Shown piece after piece: positions 1 to 12,695 of a DNA stretch of 64,000 nucleotides; position 1 is the stretch's first letter, and each line of letters starts with the position of its first letter. This stretch comes from Paramacrobiotus metropolitanus. Lineage: Eukaryota > Tardigrada > Eutardigrada > Parachela > Macrobiotidae. Position numbers and translations under genes: made by a program. The notes below the pieces were generated by a model that was not told where the DNA came from, did not search any database, and saw only the letters and a program-made list of their open reading frames with translations. Location of the stretch: the NCBI RefSeq assembly GCF_019649055.1, contig NW_026570339.1:248001-312000 (forward strand), in the 5' to 3' direction.

Positions 1-1300
1 ATCCGCCAGGATCTTAGGGTGGGCAGAGGCCGACTTGCGGCCTCTCCAGTGACATGACTGCAGATTGCAGTCATCATGGACATCACGATGTACGACCCGG
101 CCAACGTCGCTATACCGAGTCCCGCCTCCCCGAGCTGGCGGCTACGTCGTTGTGCCACATGGCTTTCCGGCTGGCAGCGCCAGCGCCGCTATGGCTGGCT
201 CCTGGCAGTCGGAGCACCGCCGTACCGGGAAGCAGCGGATTTCACCCTGCGCGCCATACGACAGTAACGGCTTCGCGGCGCATCGTTTTCTGCTGGCGGT
301 TCCTTCGAGAAGCAGAACTGGAACGCCGGCTGTGATCTGACGGATATGGATATGGATCGGGATTACGGATCGAGTGCGTGGAAATTCTGTTAGTTCATGT
401 GTATACGCGTGTGATATTGCAAAGGTTACCGTGGATACACCGAGAAGGTACTAGTATTGATCATGGCGGATAAGTATCAGATCGAATTATGGATCAGCGC
501 GGAATGTGCGAGAATATCCTGGCCGGTAATTCCGTGGCGCAAAATCACAAAATGCCGAGCTCTATCTAGAACTGGCTACTTCATGTACTGCAGTATGCGG
601 CTCGGAAAGCATTCTTCAAGCAGTATTACCGGAACCAGTCGAAGGACAACAGCGCTTTGGCTGGTTCAGCTCGCTGTCGGATCACTCGCTTACACGCTCA
701 TGCCGGCTGGCAACGCGGCTTCTGCCCGGCCCCACTGCCAAACACTAAACGAGCAATAACATCGTGACAGTGCTAGTGCGTCTGGACGCAAAGCTCGCCG
801 CGGCGGCCGCTTCTGTCGACCCCGAGGGCGACGAAAGCGATTCGCGGAGCTCCACGCTGGCGATAGAGCTGTATACCAGCGCCTTCCTTATGTCCGGCGC
901 CCACCATTAAGGATTGGGCCTAGGTTTCCTATAGGGAATGCATGAGCCCGATCGTCTCCGACTAGCACTTTGCTTTCCATGTCCAAGCCATTTCTTCCTT
1001 ATAATAATATTATAATGGAGTATTCTTGCCGCTCTTATCCGACCATAATCATATAATGTATTATCATTTTTTAATAACTGGCGTATGCTGTTAGTTGTCT
1101 TCCGCATTTAGCGATCGTATAGAAAATGTAGCACTAAATACTAAAATAAATAATGTTAATTAACTAAACCTCTATGGAACACAGGCTGCATCGAAAGACA
1201 ATCGCTCCTTAAACGCCCCACCACCGAGAATACATCCACAACAACACGGCTGCGTTACTGCATGCGCACAACATTAGCAACTGATGAAAAAAAAGTTAAA
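1..1300. other. No confident gene; possible exon-like fragments
   Basis: I recognise no protein family here. Two plus-strand stretches look weakly coding. One is open from 551 to the TAA at 746-748. The other, 771-910, begins right after a splice-acceptor-like 'gtgacag', reads through an Ala-rich and then acidic/Ser-rich peptide and stops at 908-910. They could be the decayed end of a gene or mobile element. From about 910 the sequence becomes AT-rich and looks non-coding. Confidence 0.2.
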
Positions 1301-1880
1301 CCAACATTAAACGGCATAGTCGACGACGGTCTTCCGATTTCGTAGGCCCAAATTTACTGCGGGAGGTTGTTGCAAACCCAGCAAACTGTCAGATATTGGC
1401 CAGCCAGTCGACATCCCACACATTCATACAGGCACACACCTGGCTGCTGGCCACCAACTGGGATGCCGGCGGCGGCGTGCGGTGGTGGAGCGCCGGCGGC
1501 GGCGTGCGGTGGTGGAGCGCCGGCGGCGGCGTGCGGTGGTGGAGCGCCGGCGGCGACCAACATTAAACGGCATAGTCGACGACGGTCTTCCGATTTCGTA
1601 GGCCCAAATTTACTGCGGAGGTTGTTGCAAACCCAGCAAACTGTCAGATATTACAGCCAGTCGACATCCCACATTCATACAGGCACACACCTGGCTGCTG
1701 GCCACCAACTGGGATGCCGGCGGCGGCGTGCGGTGGTGGAGCGCCGGCGGCGGCGTGCGGTGGTGGAGCGCCGGCGGCGGCGTGCGGTGGTGGAGCGCCG
1801 GCGGCGGCGTGCGGTGGTGGAGCGCCGGCGGCGGCGTGCGGTGGTGGAGCGCCGGCGGCGGCGCGGTGGTGGATGCCGGC
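1301..1880. repeat. Tandem 256-bp duplication carrying 27-bp minisatellite
   Basis: A segment starting with ccaacattaaacggcatagt at 1301 restarts at 1557. Each copy has a unique part of about 165-180 bp, then a 27-bp GC-rich tandem repeat built from ggcggcggcgtgcgg and tggtggagcgcc. The first copy holds three 27-mers and the second about five. The repeat length is divisible by three, so it stays open on both strands (AAACGGGAP on plus, GAPPPHAAA on minus). I read this as a consequence of the repeat and not as a gene. Confidence 0.85.
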
Positions 1881-3590
1881 GGCGCCATATGATATCGACG
1901 GCGCGGCAAGTGACATCACGCGATATGAGAACGCCATGCGCGATGGTGAGCCAGGCTCGCGCGGCGGCGATTCACGGCCACGCTGGCGGCGATGTGCACG
2001 CGCGGCGGCGGATCTACGGCGGCGATCACGGCATGGCCATGGCGGCGATCACGGCCACGCGCGAGCAGTGACGGCACGCGCATATGATCACGGCTACGCG
2101 CGGCGATTCACGGCCACGCGGCGGCGACGGCTTACTACGCAGGCGATCTACGGCGCTATATGAGGCCCACGGCCACGCCATATGATCTACGGCGCGGCGG
2201 CGATCTGGCTGCCACGCGCTATATGATGCACGCGGCGGTGATCTACGGCCACGCGGCGATCTACGCGGCGGCGATCTACTACGCGGCGATTCGGCCAGCC
2301 ACGCGGCGGCGATCTACGCTTATGGCGATATCTACGGCTACGCGGCGGTGATCGCGCTGCGGCGAGCCCATACGGCGGCCGCGATGATATCTGGCCACGC
2401 TATGGCGATGCACTTTGCGACGCGCAGGCGATAACGTCCATACGCGGCGATTCGCTGCCATATGACGGCCAAAGTATAGACGGCCAGCGCTTATGAGGCC
2501 CATCGTCGGCCACGCGTTATGGCGATGCACTTACTACGGCGGCGATCTACGCAGGCGGATCGTCCATACGCGCTATATGATGTTCGGCTGGCCATGGCGG
2601 CGGATGCCATTACTACGCGCGGCGGCGATTCCACTACGGCGGCGATTCACGGCTACGCGCAGGATGACCATTTACGCTACGCGTTATGGCGATCTGGCCA
2701 CGCGCGGCGGCGATGCCCGCGCGGCGGCGATGCCATTTACGCGCGGCGGCGGATACCCATTGCCACGCGGCGGCGATCGGCTACTACGCGCGGCGGCGAT
2801 ACCCACGGCCACGGCGGCGGATTCACGCTACGCTGGCGATGATGCCACGCACGCGGCGGCGATGCCCATTGCCTACGCATATGCACCACGGCTTACGCGC
2901 ATAAGTGATCTACTACGCGGCGATCATTGCCATGCTGGCGGCGATCATTGCCACGCTGATGAAGTGATTCACGGCCACGCGCGGCGGCGATTCACGGCTG
3001 GGCGCGGCGGCGGATACCCACGGCACGCCATGAGTGATGCATGGCTTACGCGCGGCGGCGGATGCCCATTACTACGCGTTATGCCAACCCATATTTACGC
3101 CATTATGGCGATTCACGGCCACGCGGCGATTCCACGGCTACGCGCGGCGGCGACGCCCACGTTGCGGCGTGATCGTCCACTACGCGGCGGATCACGGCTA
3201 CGCGGCGGCGGATCACGGCCACGCGCTGGCGGCGGATAGCCCATTACTACGGCGGCGATTCCATGGCCATGGCGGCGGATACCCAATACGCGGCGACGGC
3301 TGGCCACGCATATGATATCGGCGGCTACGCGCGGCGACATCTACGCGCGGCGGCGGAAGACGTCCATTTACGCAGCGGCGATCACGGGCTACGCGCGGCG
3401 GCGGACGCTACGCGGCGGGTGATGTCGGCTTACGCGGCGGCGATGCGGCTGGCTGGGCGCGCAGGTGATACCATGGCGCGGCGGAGGCGCATGCGCATGC
3501 GCGCGGTGGCGGACGGCTACGGCGGTGGCGGATGCCCATTACGGCGCGCGGCGGCGGATGTCGCATGGCACGCAGGTGACGCCGGCGGCG
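1880..3590. repeat. GC-rich degenerate low-complexity block
   Basis: About 1.7 kb is assembled from recurring words such as cacggccacgcg, gcgcggcggcgat, tactacgcg and atggccatggcgg in irregular order. Several frames on both strands are open for hundreds of bases, which reflects word composition and not coding. It lies between two 27-bp minisatellite arrays. It looks like a degenerate minisatellite or an array collapsed or scrambled during sequencing or assembly. Confidence 0.7.
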
Positions 3591-3702
3591 CATGCGGCGG
3601 TGGTGGAGCGCCGGCGGCGGCGTGCGGTGGTGGAGCGCCGGCGGCGGCGTGCGGTGGTGGAGCGCCGGCGGCGGCGTGCGGTGGTGGAGCGCCGGCGGGT
3701 TG
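3590..3702. repeat. 27-bp minisatellite array, third block
   Basis: About four copies of the same 27-mer seen at 1466-1556 and 1716-1870, in the same orientation, starting from a variant with gcatgcggcggtggtgg. With the first two blocks it brackets the degenerate GC-rich stretch. Confidence 0.85.
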
Positions 3703-4950
3703 AGGATGAACACCGACAACCGGCGCGCCGACATCTTCCGCGTTCTGGGCGAGGACTGGGAATGCAACGCGAGGCCCCGGAAGCGGAGCGCGGAGGGCGA
3801 ACACACCGCCGGGCTGTGGGCCTAGGATGGGACGGGGCAGTTGTGCCCGTGGCAGCGGAACACCGGGTAGTCGCCCTCTAAGCAACTGGAACGGGGCAGC
3901 ACAGCACGTGGCTGAAGGGCTTGTGACTGCGATCCTTCCTGAATCCCATTGGCAAGCAGTCGAACCGCCGCTGGTGCTGCTGCTTGTAAACCGACAACAA
4001 TCAGCGGGACCGCATGGGATTGGCCAGCGGCCTGGATACCGGCCCCTATTAAGTGGGCTGCGTGCGGCCCCACCGCCATTAAAGCGGCTGCCAATAACTG
4101 CCACTGTCTTTGCACTATGCGCCCATCGTTACGGAGACCGGATCTAGTGATTCCCGGGCGATTCCACTCGCCACTACAACGAAAACGCTTTATGCGTACG
4201 CAAATAAAGTGCAGTGACCCTTCGCGTGCAATCGACCCTGCCCCTACGGCTCCGGCAGGCGCAGTATTTTCCCCATCCGCTCGCATCCGAAACCCAGAAA
4301 ACCCTGACGCCCCTGCCGGTCCTGATGGGTCGTGACAAAACTGCCGCCGGCTACTTACTTCTCCCGGAGCACATGGTTGATGGCGTCTCTTCCGGTTTCC
4401 CTAAATGGGACTTCGACACTGGCTCCAGTATCGGTGCGGTATATAGCGCAACGAAGTCCCGGAAGAACTAAATGTTCTTGTAAATGGGGTATCCCCAGAC
4501 CCGTCAACGCGTCTACACTGGTTATGCCGGTTTGTTGGATGGCGTTGGTTAAAACTCCCGGAAAACGGACTTCGAGGTGTTCGGCATCTGCGCAAAACCG
4601 CAGTAACATGTATTATATTTATATACATTATGGAAATCAACACGATCATGACAGAACGGATTGACATTTTAATAATTATCATATAAGAGTGTTTTCACAG
4701 TTTTGCTTAATTACGTATCATTTTTGCTTAATACATAGTACAAACCTATGTTGAATTTTTCCAGGTAGGACATTTCGGGAATGTTTCTTGATACCGGCCG
4801 GTAACTGCAAATCAGTCCGGATTATTCAATAATAACTTTACACACTTTGCATGTACACAGACTACAGATACACACGCACACCATTCTCTTAATCTGTGCT
4901 GTGGTACACTGGTACGGGAAATCATTGCCTCGCTTACATTAATGGCACGT
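3703..4950. other. No gene recognised
   Basis: GC-rich to about 4,600, then AT-rich. Open frames on both strands (for example minus 3,822-4,286) are Ala/Gly/Gln-rich, resemble no family I know, and have no start context or splice structure. Likely non-coding or decayed repeat. Confidence 0.3.
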
Positions 4951-4951
4951 T

Positions 4952-5109
4952 TGCATTAACATAATTTTTTGTGCAGAATATAAACATGGCGGCCTTTTCA
5001 TCAGTTTTATTCGTTCATTGTGATACAATTGTTGAAAATCAATAAAAAATAACAGAAAATGTCAGCGCCGCCATGTTAATATTCTGTATATAAAAATTAT
5101 GTTAACGCA
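4952..5109. mobile_element. 158-bp inverted-repeat element (MITE-like)
   Basis: The arms 4952-4993 and 5066-5109 are about 42 bp and near-perfect reverse complements. Both contain the words gccgccatgtt (or its complement), attctg and aaaattatgttaa. The interior is about 70 bp with no coding potential. This is the architecture of a non-autonomous DNA transposon. The superfamily is not determined and no clear target duplication was found. Confidence 0.6.
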
Positions 5110-6179
5110 AAATGATATTTGTATTTCACTTAACATAAAATGAAATATTTTCAAAATATTCGACTAATTTTTGCGCTGCAATTTTCAAACAGTTTTCGCC
5201 CGGAGGGGGTTGCGCGCACCGAACCCTGCTTCTCTGAAAGAAACCTCAAAAACATCAATGAAAACATTCTGGAAATCTTAAATTAACTTTTTTAATTGAA
5301 CAATATAAAGATGACATAAGCAATCAAGAAAAAAGCGAAGAATATACGTACATTTAAAACAAAATTGAGAAATGAAACACAGAAGCGAAGTACTTGTATT
5401 TGACAGTGAACACACCGAGCACACCACCACCACCGAGGCGTCATTCGTCAACGGGAGAAAACTTCCAAGCTCATCTTATGAAAATTATAAGTAAAATTTT
5501 ATAAACCTTGAATTTAACATCAACCAGCACACACAATCAACACATGATAAACTGCGCCAGGAAAAAAAAAGCACAAATCGCAAAATAACCAAAAACTTAA
5601 CAACAATATTTTTAACTAATTTATTCAAAACGAAACTACGCCAAAAATCAAGCGCTGCACTAGTTTTATATAAAATCTAGAACGCCGCAGAATATCATGC
5701 CTTAACTGCACACAAAAAATGAAAAGTTTTTGTAGGGTTTTATTGTAAAATCTTAGCTGGGAACCCAATCGTACTTACGTATGCTGTGTATGATTCGAAG
5801 GGAAAGTTCCCAATAGTGGTCGATGATTAAAATCGGCGCTGATAAATGGGTCAAATCAAACGGTATTCAGAAACTGATGTATCCAAAGAAGAAAAAGCAG
5901 ATTCCGCAGCAAAGGAGAAATAACGGAAGCGAGATGGAGCGAAGAAGCACAACAAATGCTGCAAAAAAGCTTTAAAATACATTTCATGGAGGAAAGCAAA
6001 ATCAGCTAAGCCAATCTATCCCAATTCCAACTGTACATGTGGACACTGGGCAACCGGACAGCAAACACAATTAAGTACATGCTCTGGCAAACTCCAATAC
6101 CATCGCAAAGTGGAATGGAATGAATTTTCTTCGACGACGTCGAAGAGCAGTGCTTAAACGTCTATAATACTTAAAAATG
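5110..6179. other. AT-rich, no gene
   Basis: AT-rich sequence without long open frames or splice-flanked coding blocks. Towards 6,180 words of the neighbouring satellite begin to appear in diverged form. Confidence 0.5.
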
Positions 6180-7858
6180 TACAATTAACGCGGCACAGCT
6201 AATTTTGCGGGGACAAAGAAACGCATTAACCTAGATAATTAAAAAAAATTTTTCATAAACGATTATTGCCAGAGTATGTACTATCAGCGCGAAACATCTA
6301 ATTCACGTAAATAAATGAAAAAGGCTTCACCAGTGTACAATTTGCATGATATATCTAATTTTGGATAAAAAATAGGACTTATGAACGGAATTCCAACAAG
6401 TGCGATGTGTTTAATTTATCACATATTGTTATTGTGGGAGCATGTATAACCAGCGCAAAAAATCTTATTTTACGGAAAAAAAATCCTTGATTAAGGTAAA
6501 ATTGGCGCCATATATTTAAATATGCATAAATAATCAGAATTTTTGCTAAAGGAACAATAAGAGCGATTTGTATTATTTCCTGCAAATTGTTAACCCCACA
6601 GCACGTACATTTAGCGAGAAACAACTTAATTTACATAAACAAAAAACACTTCAACCGAATACAATTTGCGCGATATATCTAATTTTGAATAAAAAAAGGG
6701 CTTATGAACGGAGTTCCAACAAGTTCGATATGTTTAATTTTTCACATATTGTTATTGTCTGAGCATATATAATCAGTGCAAAAAATCTTATTTTACGAAA
6801 AAAAATCCTTCATTAAGGTAAAGTTAGCGCGATATCTTAATTTGCATAGATAATAAGAATTTTTGCCCTATGCACAACAAAGCGATTTGTGTTATTTCTC
6901 CCAAATCGGTAAGCCCAAAGCACGTAAAATTAGCAAGGGACAGCTAAATTTACGTAATCAAGAAAACACTTCAACCGAGTACAATTTGCGCGATATATCT
7001 AATTTTGAATAAAAAAAGGGCTTCTGAACGGAGTTCCAACAAGTGCGATATGTTTAAGTTTTCACATATTGTTATTGTCTGAGCATGTATAATCAGCGCA
7101 AAAATCTTATTTTATGAAAGACAATCCTTCATTAAGGTAATGTTAGCGCGATATCTAAATTTGCATAGATAATAAGAATTTTTGTCCTATGCACAACAAA
7201 TGCGATTTGTGTTATTTCTCACAAATCGGTAAGCCCACAGCCCGTAAACTTAGCAAAAGACAGCTAAATTTACGTAATCAAGAAAACACTTCAACCGTGT
7301 ACAATCTACGCGATATATATGATTTTGAATAAAAAATAAAACTTATGAGCGGAGTTTTAACAAGTGCAATATGTTTAATTTTCACATATTTTTATTCTAG
7401 GAGCATGTACAATGAGCGCAAAGAATCTTCTTTTACGAAAAAAATTCTTAATCAAAATAACATTAGCGCCATATGATTAAATTTGCATAGATAATCAGAA
7501 TTTATGCTCTAAGAACAATAAAGGCGATTTGTGTTTTTTCTCACTATATGTTGACCCCATAGCAAGTAAAAGTATTGAAAAACAGCTAAATTTACGTAAT
7601 CAAAAGCATTTCAACCGTGTGCAATCTGCGCGATATATCTAATTTCGAATAAAAAATACGACTTATGAACGGCGTTCCAACAAGTGCGATATTTTTAATT
7701 TTTCACATATTGTTATTGTGGGAGCATGTATAATCAGCGCAAAAAATCTTATTTACGAAAAAAAATCCTTGATTAAGGTAAAATTAGCGCCGTTTATTTA
7801 AATTTGCATAGATAATTAAAAATTTTGCCCTTAGAACAATAATCGCGATATATCTAAT
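6180..7858. repeat. ~322-bp AT-rich satellite, block 1
   Basis: Copies of a unit recognisable by gaacggagttccaacaag recur near 6382, 6706, 7027, 7346 and 7668, spacing 319-326 bp. Each unit holds two related ~160-bp halves. Both contain a gcgatat..ttaatt..tcacatattgtt start, a gcatgta..atcagcgc-type core with attttacgaaa, and an end with attagcgcgatat..ctaatttgcata. The block ends inside a unit at ...gatatatctaa, where an insertion begins. Confidence 0.9.
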
Positions 7859-8751
7859 AAAAAAAATACAGCCTTTATTGCGATTCAGTCCCTACCCAGG
7901 CTCGCAGGTCCTGGAATTACTGCCAGAACACTATTATACTTATAGTTGCGTGAAAGAACAGGACAATAATAATTACTTATGTTCATTTATTTCGTTCTTA
8001 TATGCTTTTTTTTCGCCTTACTGTCGCTTAGTCTCCCGGCATTAAAACCCAAAACCTCCAGCAGCATTAAATTTAATTTTAATTTCGTGAAATTTTCAAC
8101 AAAATTTTCAAAACAAAATGGAGTACAAGGGAAAGCATGGAGAGACTAAACTGAAAATCTGGCCTGTTCTTTCTTACAACTGTCTTATTTTATTACAATC
8201 GCAATAAGGTAAAGTGTAACGGAACAGATTGCCACAACAACAATAATCGGAAAACATGAGATCGGACACTAATCTGAAACAGCATCATTGTAGACCGTGC
8301 TGAGGACGACCTGCGAGGAAGAACGACTAGCGTGCATGAACATTGAACAAATTACTTGGGCCTGGTACTGTCCAGTCCTTGTTAGATTTATTTAAAAAGA
8401 TAACATATGAGCAAGACACAGCAATAGTCATTAAGTTTTTAAACAGCGACTTCGACTGCGGTAAGGCGGTAACCGGCCGGATGGTGCTGGCTATTTTGTC
8501 CATACTGATCATGGCGTCACGTGCGACCATTCCCCTTGAACCTATTGCGAGGTGGTAGTAGTCCGCCTGCCAGCCGGCGCCGGTTAGTTGTTGTACCAGC
8601 GGGGTGTAACGCGTGTGTTTCCGTGCCTCGGCATTGGCGAATCCATGTACGGTCTCAAAGGGAATGGTCAGCTCCGCTAAAATAAGACGCTTCTCCCGGC
8701 GGTTAGTACAACACAAGTCTGGAGAAAGGGAAGTAGGGAAGACATCAACAA
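7859..8751. mobile_element. Insertion in satellite with retroelement fragment
   Basis: The satellite stops at ...atatctaa (7858) and resumes at ctaattttgaat (about 8752), so the satellite word CTAA is present on both sides. The insert is not satellite. Its first part holds a small inverted pair (gtgaaagaacagg near 7950 and cctgttcttt near 8162, with ttgcgatt/aatcgcaa next to them). Its second part carries a minus-strand coding fragment (8327-8716). Confidence 0.6.
8327..8716 (-). pseudogene. Retroelement polyprotein C-terminal fragment
   Basis: A 129-residue open frame contains ILAELTIPFETVHGFANAE and, further on, LVQQLTGAGWQ and AIGSRGMV. This spacing of an 'ELT(I/V)PFE' strand, an A..RK..RY..LV helix and a '(V/I)GSRG' end recalls the nuclease-like C-terminal module of invertebrate reverse-transcriptase polyproteins, as I recall that family. 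No reverse transcriptase core is present, so the copy is truncated. The last ~50 residues (Ile/Ser-rich) do not resemble the family and may be readthrough into flanking DNA. Confidence 0.5.
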
Positions 8752-11060
8752 CTAATTTTGAATAAAAAATAGAACTTATGAATGGAGTTCCAACAAGTGC
8801 AACATTTTTAATTTTTCACATATTGTTATTGCCTGAGCATGTATAATCGGCGCAAAAAATCTTATTTTACACAAGAAAATCCTTTATCAAGGTGAAGTTA
8901 GCGCCATATCTAAATTTGCATAGACAATAAAAATTTTTGTCGTAAGCGCAATAAGGGCGATTTGTGTTATTTCTCACTAATCGTTAACCCCACAGCAATT
9001 AAACTAGCGAGAAACAGCTAAATTTACGTAATCAAGAAAACAATTAAACCGTGTACGATCTGCGCGATGTATCTAATTTTGAATAAAAAATAGAGCTTAT
9101 GCACGGAGTTTCAACAACTGAGATATGTTTAATTTTTACACATTGTTATTAGGGGAGCATGTATAATCAGCGCAAAAAATCTTCTTTTACGAAAAAAATC
9201 CTTGATTAAGGTAAAATTAGCGCCATATATTTAAATCTGCATAGAAAATTAGAATTTTTGCCCTATAGACAATAAGGGCGATTTGTATTATTTCTCACTA
9301 ATCGTTAACCCCACAGCAAGTAAACTAGCGAGAAACAGCTAAATTTACGTAATCAAGAAAACAATTCAACCGTGTACGATCTGCGCGATGTATCTAATTT
9401 TGAATAAAAAATAGAGCCTATGAACGGAGTTCTATCAAGTGCGATGTTTTTATTTTTTCACATATTGTTATTTTTTTGAGCAAGTATAATCAGCACAAAA
9501 AATCTTATTTTACGAAGAAAAGATCCTTCATTAAAGTATAATTAGCGCGATATCTAAATTTGCTAGATAATAGGAATTTTTGCCCTAAGCATAATTAAAA
9601 CGTTTTGTGTTATTTCTTACAAATTGTTAACCGCAAAGCACGTACATTTAGCGAGAAACAGCTTAATTTACGTAAACAAAAAACATTTCAACCGTGTACA
9701 ATTTGCGCAGTTTATCTAATTTTAGATAAAAAATGGGACTTATGAACGGAGTTCCAACAAGTGCGATATGTTTAAGTTTTCACATATTGTTATTGTCTGA
9801 GCATGTATAATCAGTGCAAAAAATCTTATTTTACGAAGAAAAGATCCTTCATTAAAGTATAATTAGCGCGATATCTAAATTTGCTAGATAATAGGAATTT
9901 TTGCCCTAAGCATAATTAAAACGTTTTGTGTTATTTCTTACAAATTGTTAACCGCAAAGCACGTACATTTAGCGAGAAACAGCTTAATTTACGTAAACAA
10001 AAAACATTTCAACCGTGTACAATTTGCGCAGTTTATCTAATTTTAGATAAAAAATGGGACTTATGAACGGAGTTCCAACAAGTTCGATATGTTTAATTTT
10101 TCACATATTGTTATTGTGGGAGCATGTATAATCAGCGCAAAAAAAGTCCTATTTTACGAAAACAAATCCTTGATTAAGGTAAAATTAGCGCTATTTAGTT
10201 GAACTTGCATAGATAATCAGAATTTTTGCATTAAGAACAATAATCGCGCTATATCTAATTTTGAATAAAAAATACAAATTATGAACGGAGTTCCAACAAG
10301 TGCGATATTTTTAATTTTTCACATATTGTTTTTGTGGGAGCATGTATAATCAGCGCAAAAAATCTTATTTTACAAATAAACATCCTTGATTAAGGTAAAA
10401 TTAGCGCCATTTATTTAAATTTGCTTAGATAATCAGAATTTGTTCTCTAAGAACAATAATCGCAATATATCTAAGTTTTAATAAAAAACAGAATTTATAA
10501 ACGGAGATCCAACAAGTGCAAAAGATTAATTTTTCACATATTTTTATTGTAGGAGCATGTACAATCAGCGCAAAAATATCTTATTATACGAAAAAAAATC
10601 CTCGATTAATGTAAAATTAGCGCCATATATTTAAATTTGCATAGATTATCAGAATTTTCGCCCTAAGAACAATAAGATCGTTTGTAATATTTGTCACTAA
10701 TTGTTAACCCCACAGCAAGTAAAATTAGCGAGAAACAGCTAAATTTACGTAATCAGGAAAACATTTCAACCGCGTACAATCTGCGCGACATATCTAATTT
10801 TGAATAAAAAATAGAACCTGTGAACGGATTTTCAAAGTGCGATGTGTTTAATTTTTCACATTTTGTTATTGTCTGAGCATGTATAATCAGCGCAAAAAAT
10901 CTTATTTCGAAAAAAAAATCCTTCGTTAAAGTAAGATTAGCGCGATATCTAAATTTGCTAGATAATAGGAATTTTTGCCTTAAGCACAATAAGAGCGATT
11001 TGTGTTATTTCTTACAAATTGTTAACCGCAGAGCCCGTACATCTAGCGAGAAACACTTAA
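8752..11060. repeat. ~322/215-bp satellite, block 2
   Basis: The same satellite as block 1, same orientation. The marker gaacggagttcc recurs near 9095, 9423, 9741 and 10066 at about 322 bp, then near 10281 and 10498 at about 215 bp. The short form lacks roughly the first 105 bp of the second half-unit. Two neighbouring units (9503 onward and 9822 onward, offset about 320 bp) are nearly identical over some 265 bp, a recent local duplication. Confidence 0.9.
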
Positions 11061-12695
11061 GGCCGGATTCAGGCTTACTTCTATCTATCCATTTTCTATT
11101 GAAGCGCCGCCCAAAACGGCCAGTTTTTTAGCAGTTTGCGTGAACGCGGCGCGCTTTGCTAAACAGATACCTAAATAAGGAGCAGAAATGCGTTCACACA
11201 GGCACCTTTGGATAGGTGCAATAAAAGTTGTTGTTTAGGCGACTGCGATAGCCAGTCGGGTTTGCGTAAACGCCAGCCACCTATCTGTATTTATGCGAGT
11301 ATAAAGTCATTCAATACTTAAACATAACGCGGAACTAAAACCGAGCAGAATCACAGAATGGTAATTATTTTCACACTCTTACTGTTTAAAAGGTCGATAA
11401 TTAAGTGACTGCGTCACTGTAGGATAAATATGTGTAATAACATTAACGGTAACAGTTCCGTGTGCTTCACCATATATTATTTAATCGCAATTGCAGAGAA
11501 TTAAAAACTGATTTCACGCTTGCGCTACCTCAGTATTTCAGTTCTTAGGGTGCCATTTATTTGTTGCAATAAATACAATAAATTACTGAATGCATTTTAA
11601 AGTCAGTGCTTCAAAAGCGGGCAAAGGTCGAAATCAATTTTCCAGGTTCAAAAAATAGAACGTCTCACAAAACACCAGATAATACAGTGTTCATAATTTC
11701 GTATTTACCCGACGTATTTACCCGACAGTTGGTTCGTTAATTATTCGGCTTGCCATAAGCCTAATATCGGCTCACCATAATGCACCGCTCAACCGCCTCG
11801 GGCCGCTGTTTGCTACCGTCACAGCGGGCGGATGCGTATAGCGCTGCATACAGTAACCGTGGGCGGTTGCCAGTTGCCGAAACAGTGGGCGGTTGCCTAC
11901 TGTCTAGTGCCGAGGTGAAAAGTTTACTAACCGCAAAGTGCAACCACAGCTCTAATACAATTATTTGTAACAGTTTATCGAGAACAAATTATAAAAAAGC
12001 ACGGACTGAGTGCACGTATGAGGATCGCTGTATAGAGCAGTGAAAGTCTATCACGTCAGAAGGCAATAAATAAATATGAAAGAGCTCTGTTCCTTTAAAG
12101 TATAAACGAACTATTTCCACGGTGTTAGCACAGTTGAAATTTCCATCTTCATCAAGCGGCTGGTTACATTAAGCTATATATTTATTAACTGCAGGTGCAG
12201 ACTTACCAGTACCGATGGTCTTTCTCAAATCAAATTTAGCACCCAGTGAAAAGTTTATATTGTTTTTGATAGCGGTAGATCTCCAATTTCACAACACACA
12301 TATAGAACAATATATTATCGCGCGCGTTTTAATTATACAAAGGGAACTATTTATTGATTGCAGATTTGCTTATCCAACAAACGCACGATACCATTTAAAA
12401 TGGGCTAGCATTTATGATTTAGTAGATTGTAAACGTTAAAGTACGGCATTTGTCTATTACTCGTAAAAGACAGATTAGTCGTATCTACGGAACAAACGAA
12501 AAGGTACCCTTTAATAGGAAAGCACTGTTCAGGCTGCGCATTGCTATCTACCAATTAAGACCTAGGTAATTACCGTTAGCATAAGTGTGCTGCGTGAACG
12601 CAATTTTAGGACCTAATGCAATTAGGTGATTGTCCCCGTTGAACTCAAATAACAATAAGCAATTAAAATAGATAGGTGTATGCCTGAACGGGCCC
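11061..12695. mobile_element. 1.6-kb DNA transposon with inverted termini
   Basis: The left end reads ggccggattcaggc followed by ctatctat. The right end, reverse-complemented, reads gggcccgttcaggc followed by ctatctat, giving imperfect ~30-bp terminal inverted repeats. The flanking satellite is split inside the aaacagctaaatttacg motif (aaacacttaa on the left, aaatttacg on the right), so the element jumped into an existing unit. No transposase is visible, so it is non-autonomous. The GGCC-starting termini and a possible 3-bp TAA/AAA duplication would fit PIF/Harbinger, but this is tentative. Confidence 0.65.

Noticed and set aside
1367-3239. Ala/Arg/Gly-rich frames in the GC-rich block as genes
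   Set aside because: Repeat-driven open frames on both strands, with no start context, introns or family.
3517-4104. 195-codon minus-strand frame
   Set aside because: Runs from unique sequence into the 27-bp minisatellite; low complexity, no family.
1-4700. Bacterial contamination
   Set aside because: No operon-like genes or recognisable bacterial proteins. The GC-rich words are repetitive and pass without a break into animal-type repeats.
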